A stretch of 5,489 bases of DNA from Bacteroidota bacterium (GCA_022567875.1 JADFGB010000101.1:1-5489); one strand, 5' to 3'; shown: positions 1-5,345, counted from the stretch's first letter. Notes: a model not told the origin generated them from the letters alone. Made by a program: numbers and translations.

Positions 1-494
1 TCCGGTAAATTCTCAGATACAAATGAATAGCCAATAGAAGTATTCAAGCTATAGTCTAAAGTAACAAATCCTGTAACAAGCATAAATTGTGAAGAATAAA
101 CATCGGCACTTACGCTTGATGCACCGGTTGGAAATGTTTGTGTAAATTTTAAAAGAGATCTGAATGTTTTAGCTTTAGAGTCAATTTGAAGGAGCATCTG
201 TTTTGCAAATAAAGATAAATTACCAAATCCTGAGTTATTATTTTTGTTTTTAGGGTAAGTAGAAATAAACGGTTGTATAACACCTATTTGAAAATCAGTA
301 GTTAAATTATACGGTATTGCCAAAGGCTGAATATAGGTTTCGCCAAGGTCTGTTGAAACAATCTTACCGAATGTTCTAAAACCGCCGCCTTCAAGACCAA
401 GCAGTATTGGAGAATCCGTGTTTATGGGAGGTCCTTGGGCATAAAGAGGAATTAAGTTAAAAAATAAAAGAAAAATTATAATATATAATTTCAT
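1..494 (-). CDS. Outer-membrane beta-barrel protein, MetA/transporter-like, N-terminal part
   Basis: The frame is open from an ATG at 494 to the left edge, giving 164 codons of N-terminus; the C-terminus lies outside the window. A signal peptide is clear: a Lys, then a hydrophobic run of Ile/Leu/Phe, with probable cleavage after LYA (residue 20), so the protein leaves the cytoplasm. The mature part starts QGPPINTDSP, continues with PYNLTTDFQIGV, GFGNLSLFAK and a TFPTG turn, and alternates polar and hydrophobic residues like beta-strands. This order (GPP-x-TD start, G-x-G-N/D-L, L/F-PTG) resembles the 'MetA-pathway of phenol degradation' outer-membrane family (PF13557), whose members are often annotated only as transporter. 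It begins 16 bases after the thioredoxin-like gene ends and has no Shine-Dalgarno site, so it is probably the last known gene of the metal operon. The metal link comes from position only; the substrate is unknown. Confidence 0.78.
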   Translation of the reverse strand, partial: MKLYIIIFLLFFNLIPLYAQGPPINTDSPILLGLEGGGFRTFGKIVSTDLGETYIQPLAIPYNLTTDFQIGVIQPFISTYPKNKNNNSGFGNLSLFAKQMLLQIDSKAKTFRSLLKFTQTFPTGASSVSADVYSSQFMLVTGFVTLDYSLNTSIGYSFVSENLP

Positions 495-510
495 TTTAGT
501 ATAAATTTTA

Positions 511-810
511 TTATTTAAATATTATTTCTTTTATCGTTGAAACTTCAGGTAAACCATTTTCATAAACCCTGCAATTCAGTGATGCCGAAGAAGGTTCCTC
601 TCTACCTTCCAAATCATAACCATTAATTAAAACTGTAGGTGAACCTCTGAATTTAATTTGTTCAGCCAATTCATTATCTTCAACTAATATTTCTTTATAG
701 TCAACTAATTCATTTTTGTTTTCAATTGCTTCTTTTACTCTGCTTATCATTTCTGCAGAATTCGGACAACCGTTAAAATATTGTACTTCTATTTTTATTC
801 TTTTATTCAT
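511..810 (-). CDS. Small thioredoxin-fold protein of mercury-type operons (CxxS)
   Basis: This 99-residue cytoplasmic protein has no signal peptide. It has a thioredoxin-like layout: a first strand (KIEVQYF), then GCPNS with Cys15 at the helix start, and the cis-proline motif GSPTV at residues 56-60. A second conserved-looking Cys80 lies in LNCRVY near the C-terminus. The motif is CxxS, so it lacks the usual resolving cysteine; Cys15 and Cys80 may work together or bind metal. Small proteins with YF-x-GCPN, GSPT and a late CR-Y motif are often annotated 'thioredoxin family' or 'alkylmercury lyase-like' and occur next to MerT. The ATG at 808-810 overlaps the end of merTP by 8 bases, and GAGGG lies just upstream, so translation is probably coupled. 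Handling of Hg(II) or another thiol-binding metal after uptake is an inference; the reaction is unknown. Confidence 0.88.
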   Translation of the reverse strand: MNKRIKIEVQYFNGCPNSAEMISRVKEAIENKNELVDYKEILVEDNELAEQIKFRGSPTVLINGYDLEGREEPSSASLNCRVYENGLPEVSTIKEIIFK

Positions 811-1432
811 TTTTATCCCTCAATGATTTAATACCCTTTACTTTAAATCCGGTTTTTTCTTCAATGGCTTTTTTCAATTGTTCGGGGTCTATCTTCGTCT
901 TATCGTATTCAACTGTTGCAATTCCTGTTTTATAAGAAGAGGTTGCCGAAAGAACACCATCAGTAGTTTTTAGGGAATAATCAACAGTATTTTCACAACT
1001 TGTACAGGTCATTCCCTCTATATTTATTTTAACCTCCACAATATTAGCAGAATTTAAATTTGCAACTGCATTGTCCACATTTGGAAAAAACACACCCGAA
1101 TAATAAGGAAATGAAAATAAGACAACTGACACAATTAAAATTATCCACAAAAATTTTTTTGAATTTATGAATTTTGATTTTTCTTCAGGCTCACAATCAC
1201 AGTCAATTTCTTTTTTAGGTTTGTATGATTGATAAAACGCTGTACTGAGAGCAATTGCTGAAATGCCTATTAAATATGGACGTAACGGCTCTAACCAGGA
1301 AAAAGTGGAGGCAATTCCTCCAATACCTCCGAGTATTGCAAGCACAGGAGCTATACAACAAAGCGACGCCGTAACGGCAGCAAATATTCCAACCCCCAAC
1401 CATTTGTTTTCTTTTGATTTATTTTGTTCCAT
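803..1432 (-). CDS. merTP: MerTP: mercuric ion transporter MerT fused to an HMA domain
   Basis: This 209-residue inner-membrane protein carries a soft metal ion, classically Hg(II), from periplasm to cytoplasm. MerT part: TM1 (about 12-40) holds the vicinal pair Cys25-Cys26 followed by LAILGGIGG; TM2 is about 50-68; the loop carries Cys78 and Cys80, at the place of the second MerT cysteine pair; TM3 is about 93-116. After a linker, an HMA domain (about 131-201) carries GMTCTSC with Cys143 and Cys146, as in MerP. Fused MerTP proteins are known, notably in Bacteroidota, so the fusion itself is not new. The gene overlaps the upstream HMA gene by 14 bases and the downstream thioredoxin-like gene by 8, which indicates one transcript with coupled translation; only a weak ribosome site is visible. 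No merA or merB lies in the window, so reduction must be encoded elsewhere or the metal has another fate. Confidence 0.95.
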   Translation of the reverse strand: MEQNKSKENKWLGVGIFAAVTASLCCIAPVLAILGGIGGIASTFSWLEPLRPYLIGISAIALSTAFYQSYKPKKEIDCDCEPEEKSKFINSKKFLWIILIVSVVLFSFPYYSGVFFPNVDNAVANLNSANIVEVKINIEGMTCTSCENTVDYSLKTTDGVLSATSSYKTGIATVEYDKTKIDPEQLKKAIEEKTGFKVKGIKSLRDKNE

Positions 1433-1793
1433 TTTTTTTACCGATTATTTTCTTTTTATTTTTTAATTTTATTGCTTTCAGTTTACTGAATTTATAATGA
1501 GTTTTATTCATAATTTTAGCAATTTCTTTTTCGGATGTTTTTTTAGGATCGTATTTTACAACGGCAGAGTTTTTCTTCAAGCTTACTTTATAATCCTTAA
1601 CCCCGTCAATTTTCTCCAATTTGTTTTCAACAGTAGCAACACAGCCGCTGCAAGTCATTCCTTTAACGGAGAAAGTAGTTTTCTCAGTTTTGGTGACTTC
1701 CTTTTTGTCTTTTATCTGCGCATAACTGAAAGATGCCGCAAAAGTAAGCGCGATAAATAAAACAATTAATTTTTTCCTTAAGGTCTGTGACAT
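1419..1793 (-). CDS. Secreted HMA-domain metal-binding protein (MerP-like)
   Basis: The protein has 124 residues. Residues 1-25 form a Sec signal peptide (RKK, hydrophobic core, then SYA before Gln26), placing the mature protein in the periplasm. An HMA fold follows at about 39-105 with GMTCSGC (Cys48, Cys51), the ferredoxin-like metal site that hands soft metal to MerT. It is longer than MerP (about 90 residues) because of a lysine-rich C-terminal tail (about 104-124). The end of that tail is encoded in the 14 bases shared with merTP. The KFSKLKA region also lacks the usual hydrophobic Gly-Phe end of the domain. The start at 1793 is supported by the strong AAGGAAGG upstream. It lies 13 bases after the arsR gene and is probably cotranscribed. 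A copper-chaperone role is the main alternative, but the MerT neighbour favours Hg or a similar metal. Confidence 0.9.
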   Translation of the reverse strand: MSQTLRKKLIVLFIALTFAASFSYAQIKDKKEVTKTEKTTFSVKGMTCSGCVATVENKLEKIDGVKDYKVSLKKNSAVVKYDPKKTSEKEIAKIMNKTHYKFSKLKAIKLKNKKKIIGKKNGTK

Positions 1794-1796
1794 TTT

Positions 1797-1804
1797 CCTT
1801 CCTT
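1797..1804 (-). promoter_or_regulatory. Strong ribosome binding site of the MerP-like gene
   Basis: AAGGAAGG on the minus strand ends 3 bases before the ATG at 1793; its AAGGA part sits 6 bases upstream, a good Shine-Dalgarno distance. It stands out because most other genes here have weak or no such site, and it fixes the start of the MerP-like gene. It may give the periplasmic protein a higher yield than the repressor upstream. Confidence 0.6.
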
Positions 1805-1806
1805 TT

Positions 1807-2211
1807 TTAATTAGTACTTATTAGATCAAATTTATTTTGAACTTCAGGTATTACAAAGTATTGTGCAAGAATTTCTATGAACAGCTTACTTTCCAATGAG
1901 TAATAAACAGTCTGTGAGTCTTTACGGCTCTTAACAATTAGTTTATCTTTTATTTTTCTTAAATGTTGAGAAATAGCAGAGTCACTCATATCAAGCACTT
2001 CTGCCAAGTCACAAACACACAACTCTTTGTGAGCGTATAACAGGTAAACAATTTTTAAGCGTATTTGATTACCGACTACATTAAGTAAATCCGCCAATGT
2101 GTTCAAGCCTTTAAGCTCATTCACGTTCTTTTTAATTAGAACAAACTCTCTATCGTTAAAATGTGGACCTATACATTGTTGTCCTTCAACCAATATTGTT
2201 TTTTGTTTCAT
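1807..2211 (-). CDS. ArsR/SmtB-family metal-sensing repressor
   Basis: A winged-helix DNA-binding repressor of about 134 residues that should release its operator when metal binds. The ArsR core runs from LLNVVGNQIRLKIVYLL, through ELCVCDLAEVL and the recognition helix SDSAISQHLRKIK, to the wing RKDSQTVYYSL. Counting from the upstream GTG, the CVC motif is Cys67/Cys69, and an N-terminal Cys15 (QQC) and His19 are also present. That is the layout of the CadC-type alpha3N site, which binds Cd, Pb, Hg or similar soft metals, although only one N-terminal cysteine is seen where CadC has two. The frame could start at GTG 2217, but ATG 2211 is preferred because AGAGTGAG lies in front of it; the difference is two residues. 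It is the first gene of the mer-like operon and diverges from the CDF gene, so it probably controls both. ArsR control here replaces the MerR found in proteobacterial mer operons. Confidence 0.93.
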   Translation of the reverse strand: MKQKTILVEGQQCIGPHFNDREFVLIKKNVNELKGLNTLADLLNVVGNQIRLKIVYLLYAHKELCVCDLAEVLDMSDSAISQHLRKIKDKLIVKSRKDSQTVYYSLESKLFIEILAQYFVIPEVQNKFDLISTN

Positions 2212-2229
2212 ACTCACTCTTTTATTATT

Positions 2230-2251
2230 TTAGTAGTTGCTAATATACTAA
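2230..2251. promoter_or_regulatory. Candidate ArsR operator: inverted repeat over the mer promoter
   Basis: TTAGTA and TACTAA form perfect 6-bp arms separated by 10 bases (22 bp in all). ArsR/SmtB proteins bind imperfect AT-rich inverted repeats of about this size. The repeat covers the -10 box and the expected start point of the arsR promoter, the normal place for autorepression. Binding is inferred; in such AT-rich DNA a 6-bp repeat alone is weak evidence, and its position is the stronger argument. Confidence 0.45.
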
Positions 2252-2269
2252 TATTCTTAAATTTGTCAA
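2242..2269 (-). promoter_or_regulatory. Sigma70-type promoter of the arsR-mer operon
   Basis: On the minus strand TTGACA (2269 to 2264) is followed after 16 bases by TATATT (2247 to 2242). The -35 is a perfect consensus and the -10 differs by one base. Transcription would start near 2235, about 24 bases before the arsR ATG. Nothing else upstream of arsR looks as good. Confidence 0.6.
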
Positions 2270-2283
2270 GTCAAAAAATCATC

Positions 2284-2312
2284 TTAAAATTGAATTCAAT
2301 TAATTTTATATT
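2284..2312 (+). promoter_or_regulatory. Candidate promoter of the CDF transporter gene
   Basis: TTAAAA (2284-2289) and TATATT (2307-2312) are 17 bases apart on the plus strand, and the -10 is followed by AG as in the arsR promoter on the other strand. The -35 is poor. Transcription would start near 2319, only about 16 bases before the ATG. A Bacteroidota-style alternative is TAAATTTG at 2258-2265 with TTG at 2237-2239. The two cannot be separated by eye. Confidence 0.35.
2288..2301. repeat. 14-bp perfect palindrome in the CDF promoter region
   Basis: AATTGAATTCAATT is perfectly self-complementary. It falls in the spacer between the suggested -35 and -10 of the CDF gene, where a bound dimer would block RNA polymerase. 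Its sequence differs from the TTAGTA/TACTAA repeat, so it may serve another regulator or simply reflect AT-rich composition. Confidence 0.4.
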
Positions 2313-2334
2313 AGTTAAAACAATAAATTAAAAT

Positions 2335-3237
2335 ATGTCTGATTTAGAAAAACATTCACAAAATCATAGGATAGAGACAAGCGGTTTACGTCTGATTATA
2401 ACCATTACCCTAAATTTTGTAATTACAATAGTAGAAATTATCGGTGGAATTATTTCGGGAAGTTTATCTCTTATCTCAGATGCACTTCATAATTTCAGTG
2501 ACGGCATTGCCGTAATCATCAGCTATATTGCAATAAGATTTAACCGAAGACCAAAAGATGCTCAGTATACATTCGGCTACAAACGTGCGGAAATTTTAGC
2601 AGCTGTTTTTAACGCTTCTGTTCTCATCGGTATTAGTTTGTATCTATTTTTTGAAGCTTACAACAGGTTTATAAACCCACAAAAAATAGAAGGCGGATTG
2701 ATGATAATTGTTGCTAGTATTGGTCTTACAGCAAATGTAATCGGTGCGCTTTTATTAAAGCCGGGGTCCAAAGGAAATATGAATATACGTTCTGCTTATT
2801 TACATTTACTCAGCGATGCTGTTTCAAGTTTTGGAGTCATTATCGGCGGAGTGTTTATCTATTATTATAAAGTTTACTGGATTGACCCTATTCTTACTGT
2901 ATTAATTTCACTTTACATTATTAGAGAAAGCTGGATTATTGTTAAAGAAGCTATTACTGTATTAATGATGGCCGCTCCTTCAACCATTTCTATAAAGGAA
3001 ATTGAAAAATCAATAACAAATTTGGATGGTATCACTAATATTCATCATATCCATTTTTGGAGAATAAATGAAACAGATATTTATTTTGAAGCGCATATAG
3101 AAGTAGAAGATGTTTTGGTTTCTCAAACAGAACATAAAATAACTGAGATAGAAAAATTGCTTAATGATAATTTTGGAATTAATCATGTTACCATCCAGGT
3201 TGAAAGTGGGCGATGTTCTGAAAAAGAATTGATTTAA
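2335..3237 (+). CDS. Cation diffusion facilitator (CDF) Zn/Cd efflux transporter, CzcD-like
   Basis: A complete 300-residue inner-membrane antiporter that exports Zn(II), and often Cd or Co, in exchange for protons. Six membrane segments are visible at about 18-40, 44-68, 84-108, 121-142, 153-178 and 184-212. The transport site is present in both halves: H52-x3-D56 in TM2 (DALHNFSD, with Asp49 nearby) and H157-x3-D161 in TM5 (HLLSD). This HxxxD pair is typical of zinc-type CDF proteins. FGYKRAE after TM2 is the usual family motif. The cytoplasmic C-terminal domain (about 216-300) has HHIHFWRI (His237, 238, 240) and AHIEVED, matching metal sites of the dimeric CDF tail. The TM4-TM5 loop lacks the His-rich stretch of many zinc transporters. 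ATG 2335 has no Shine-Dalgarno site, common in this lineage. The gene diverges from arsR, which suggests shared metal control. Exact metal choice cannot be read from the sequence. Confidence 0.96.
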   Translation: MSDLEKHSQNHRIETSGLRLIITITLNFVITIVEIIGGIISGSLSLISDALHNFSDGIAVIISYIAIRFNRRPKDAQYTFGYKRAEILAAVFNASVLIGISLYLFFEAYNRFINPQKIEGGLMIIVASIGLTANVIGALLLKPGSKGNMNIRSAYLHLLSDAVSSFGVIIGGVFIYYYKVYWIDPILTVLISLYIIRESWIIVKEAITVLMMAAPSTISIKEIEKSITNLDGITNIHHIHFWRINETDIYFEAHIEVEDVLVSQTEHKITEIEKLLNDNFGINHVTIQVESGRCSEKELI

Positions 3238-3358
3238 TTTACATAATTATCTTAAAGTTAGATACTGAATATTATGGTGAGATTTAATAAATATTATTTT
3301 AGTTCTTTAAAACCATAGGATGATAAAGTTTGTTGTGTATCTTTTTTAAGTTTGGAAA

Positions 3359-3383
3359 TGATCTTACCCCTAAAAAGTATACA
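3359..3383. repeat. Single terminal inverted repeat of the IS3 remnant
   Basis: The sequence begins TGATCTTACCCC at 3359 and continues TAAAAAGTATACA. IS3-family ends usually start TGA, carry a C-run, then AAAAGT followed by a G/T-ACA segment. Its partner is missing, so a target duplication cannot be checked. The sigma factor tail resumes directly beside it at 3358, which supports the boundary. Confidence 0.55.
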
Positions 3384-3475
3384 ATAAGTTCAGAAACTTT
3401 TTCAATTAATTCCCTTCTTTTTTCTTAAAACTCTACCGGTGATAAATATCCTAATGATGAATGAAGTCTTTTTCT
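3359..3475 (-). mobile_element. IS3-family insertion sequence remnant (one end plus transposase tail)
   Basis: The frame ending at 3425 finishes RKRLHSSLGYLSPVEF, the near-invariant end of IS3-family transposase OrfB (integrase core, rve_3 region). About 60 bases further on, the element ends at TGATCTTACCCC then TAAAAAGTAT (plus strand from 3359), matching the TGA...CCCC-TAAAAAGT style of IS3 terminal repeats. Everything upstream in the transposase, including the DDE residues, and the other end of the element are gone. The left limit sits in the shared RKRL codons (3464-3475), where the sequence passes into the sigma factor gene. The element is dead and cannot move by itself. Confidence 0.72.
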
Positions 3476-3833
3476 GCCATATTGAGAACGATGTTCGTCA
3501 ATACACAAATGATTTACAACTACTATTAACCAAGCAGAAAGCATTATTTTTTTTGCCCCTACTCTCTGTATCAAAATTCTTAAAAATCCTAAAATTATCT
3601 TTACAGAGGTTTGAACAAACAAAAAGATATTTCTCCATTGCTTCGTCATAATCTTTAGTGTATTGCCAGATTATTTTAAGTAATAATTTAGAATAGATTT
3701 CTAAAAATTTAATTATAATTTGAGGAAATAATTAAGATAATACAATAGTAAAAATAAAGCGGAAGTATTTTTTAGATATGTTAGCTAAAACAGTAAATAT
3801 TTTGAAATCAAAAAGTAATTAAAACATAAAATC

Positions 3834-4829
3834 TTAAGGAATAAGTGAACCATCTACATCTCCAGCGGCTAATGCTTTTATGTTAACTGATTCATTTTGT
3901 GTAGTTATTGTTATTGAAATCGGTACATCAAATACCCAATCTTGTATTGAAAAGGATGAAATCAAACCGGCAAATCTTCTTACCATTAGAAGTGCGTCTG
4001 TGCTATTTATACTGCCGTCATTGTTAACATCTCCGGCTTTCTTTTGCAAGTCAGTAAATGTATCAAGATTTGCAAAGACTCTTACAGTTCTTAAAGCATC
4101 TGTAGCGTTAACACCGCCCCAAGCATTAGTTGTAGTTAATGTAATTTGATATGTACCTGGAATAAGATTGTTAAATTGAAAATCACCTGTAGAATTAGTA
4201 CTTGCTTCAACAGTAGAATTAGATGAAGTTAGTTTCAGTGTAACATTTGCAAGCGGTGAGTTTGCAGAATTATTATATGTAACTTTTCCACTGAATGTGT
4301 AATTAGTAACAATAGAACTAAACAAAGCAGATATTGAATGATCTGTGGTGACATTTGAAAATGTGTAGCTCTGCCCGGAGGGAGTTGTTACAGTTTCAGG
4401 GTTTCCATCAACTGTTATGCTTTCAATTTTATATCCTGTGTTTGGTGTAATTGTGTAAACTTGATTTCCGCCTGAATTAATTGAAGTAACACCAAACGGA
4501 GTAACACTACCGTTTGACCCTGTACTGGATGTTATTATAAATAATGCTGAAGAATTTTCGACTATTACATTACCGGCATCGGGTATAATATCAGCTCTTA
4601 CATAATTAATACCATTATTTGTAAAGGGTGTTAATATTTCAGTAGCATTTCCCTGTATAAAAATAACATCACCCCAGTTATCTGGTACAACAATATCTGC
4701 TGTTAAAGGATAATTATAAATATTATCGTCAAGTCCGTCTCCTACATCAATGATAATTTGGTTTGATGAATTTGAGACAACAGTAAATATTTCAGCATCT
4801 TCGAACGAAACAGGTATGTGTTTAGATAT
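3834..4829 (-). pseudogene. C-terminal part of a secreted multidomain protein with dockerin-like end
   Basis: The frame is open for 331 codons from just after a stop at 4830-4832 but contains no ATG; the first usable start is a TTG at 4325, inside the domains, so this is a 5'-truncated gene. Residues 1-75 include DDNIYNYPLTADI and INYVRADIIPDAGNVIV, which resemble the region after the catalytic domain in secreted polysaccharide deacetylases (tentative). About 80-167 is a divergent InlB-type repeat ending FSNVTTDHSISALF. About 176-235 is a CnaB/carboxypeptidase-regulatory beta-domain (SGKVTY to PGTYQITL). About 237-331 is the dockerin-like module: VNATDALRTVRVF, then a Ca-binding DVNNDGSINSTDALLMVRRF, and a closing GDVDGSLIP. 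The natural C-terminus is intact, as in many secreted Bacteroidota proteins. The intact parent would be extracellular and probably act on or bind polysaccharide. Signal peptide and catalytic part are absent here. Confidence 0.75.
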
Positions 4830-4832
4830 TTA

Positions 4833-5048
4833 TTATCCGGGTTATGGACTAAATTTCATATGTACCGCTACTTTAGTAATAGAGTATTTATTTGAACTAG
4901 CGGACCCAGAGGTTACTACATTTGGTAACGAAGCTTCATTTTTTGATTTAGTATTCCCTTATTACAGTACACAAATAACAAATATTACGCTAGACACAGT
5001 CATTAATGTAGTATCTTTTGTTTTTGGAATAAAAGGAGAAAATTCAGG
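4833..5048. other. Stretch without a recognisable gene between two broken genes
   Basis: Between the truncated secreted-protein frame and the point where the YgjP-like similarity stops, I recognise no gene. The minus strand has stops in all three frames; one short piece (about 4841-4955) reads SLPNVVTSGSASSNKYSITK and could be an eroded coding fragment. The plus strand is open over this stretch, but that frame runs on across both recognised minus-strand genes, so I treat it as antisense. It may be the decayed front of the secreted protein or a recombination filler. Confidence 0.5.
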
Positions 5049-5345
5049 TTTTTCAATAAATGCTTTTGACTTTTTTTTATAGTTTGTGAGCTCTTTTTTT
5101 TGGACACACGGAAATGTTATAGACTTTTTATTACGTATTTTTTCAAGACTTTTTAAAACCCATACTCGCTCTCTTAAAATCAAGCGTCGCGCAGAGTGCT
5201 CACTTGCACGCTGTGGAATTGTTGCGACAAGACGTCCGTCAGGATAGACAGTTAAGATTGTCCGCTTTGCTCTTGAGCTCCTGCGAAAACTAAACTCAAT
5301 AGAATGCTCTCCAAATTTAATTATTCCTCCGCCTTCAATTTTCAT
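4962..5345 (-). pseudogene. Truncated YgjP-like metallopeptidase (M48/SprT-type), N-terminal part only
   Basis: From ATG 5345 the first ~98 residues match the N-terminal part of the YgjP-like family (PF01863): a beta-region with FRRSSRAKRTILTVYPDGRLVATIP (residues 20-44), a helix with RLILRERVWVLKSLEK (54-69), and the linker KKELTNYKKKSKAFIE (83-98) that normally leads into the catalytic half. The family then has RNQKTRWGSCS and the zinc motif HELCHL, with a full length near 180-240 residues; neither motif appears in any frame downstream. From about 5048 the frame reads an unrelated tail and stops at 4962. Without the HExxH-type motif it cannot bind zinc or cleave substrate. Lines 5161-5220 and 5221-5280 are each 50% GC, against about 28-38% in other genes here, so its origin is probably foreign or the join is artificial. 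No Shine-Dalgarno site is clear. Confidence 0.78.

Larger units (their letters stand above)
3294..3731 (-). pseudogene. Broken ECF-like sigma factor gene interrupted by an IS3 remnant
   Basis: Three pieces of one sigma factor are visible. Piece 1 (about 3731 to 3538) has no ATG at its head and reads YTKDYDEAMEKYLFVC, LCKDNFRIFKNFD, then NNAF. Piece 2 (about 3539 to 3464) is in the next frame and reads SAWLIVVVNHLCIDEHRS then QYGRKRL, which is sigma region 2 (FSxWLxxVVxNxxID-x-x-RS-x-x-GRKR). The shift at about 3535-3540 equals loss of two bases from an expected TTCTCTGC. Piece 3 (3358 to 3294) reads SKLKKDTQQTLSSYGFKELK then stop and resembles the last helix and end of such proteins. Region 4, which contacts the -35 box, is missing; in its place are the last transposase codons and end of an IS3-family element. 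A start-less, frameshifted, interrupted gene cannot make a working sigma factor. The longest ATG frame here (3425-3649) is a chimera, not a real protein. The family call is from remembered motifs; the exact sigma group is unknown. Confidence 0.75.

Noticed and set aside
1263..1466. Plus-strand open frame opposite merTP
   Set aside because: It is the antisense of the MerT domain, with low-complexity Pro/Phe composition; the minus-strand frame has clear MerT cysteines and membrane segments.
2258..2265. Bacteroidota-type -7 box TAAATTTG on the plus strand with TTG about 18 bases upstream
   Set aside because: It fits TAnnTTTG, but the TTTG overlaps the perfect minus-strand TTGACA, and the region is so AT-rich that this short match is weak; kept only as an alternative for the CDF gene.
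3238..3293. Possible bidirectional terminator between the CDF gene and the sigma remnant
   Set aside because: AATATT occurs twice, but with a 16-base loop, no G-C pairs and no following T-run, so no terminator can be supported.
3425..3478. Whole 3425-3649 frame taken as an IS3 transposase
   Set aside because: Only the last ~16 codons match the transposase; the rest matches sigma region 2 or is out-of-frame sigma sequence.
3439..3651. Plus-strand open frame opposite the sigma/IS3 pieces
   Set aside because: It is antisense of the sigma region 2 and transposase motifs; its own translation has no recognisable feature.
3787..4793. 14-base repeat AACAGTAAATATTT near 3787-3801 and near 4780-4793
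   Set aside because: Both copies are AT-rich, one is intergenic and the other lies inside the secreted-protein frame; a match of this length is within chance for this composition.
4750..5082. Plus-strand open frame of 110 codons
   Set aside because: It overlaps the recognisable minus-strand secreted protein at one end and the YgjP-like fragment at the other, starts inside the former, shows no family motif I recognise and has no ribosome site.
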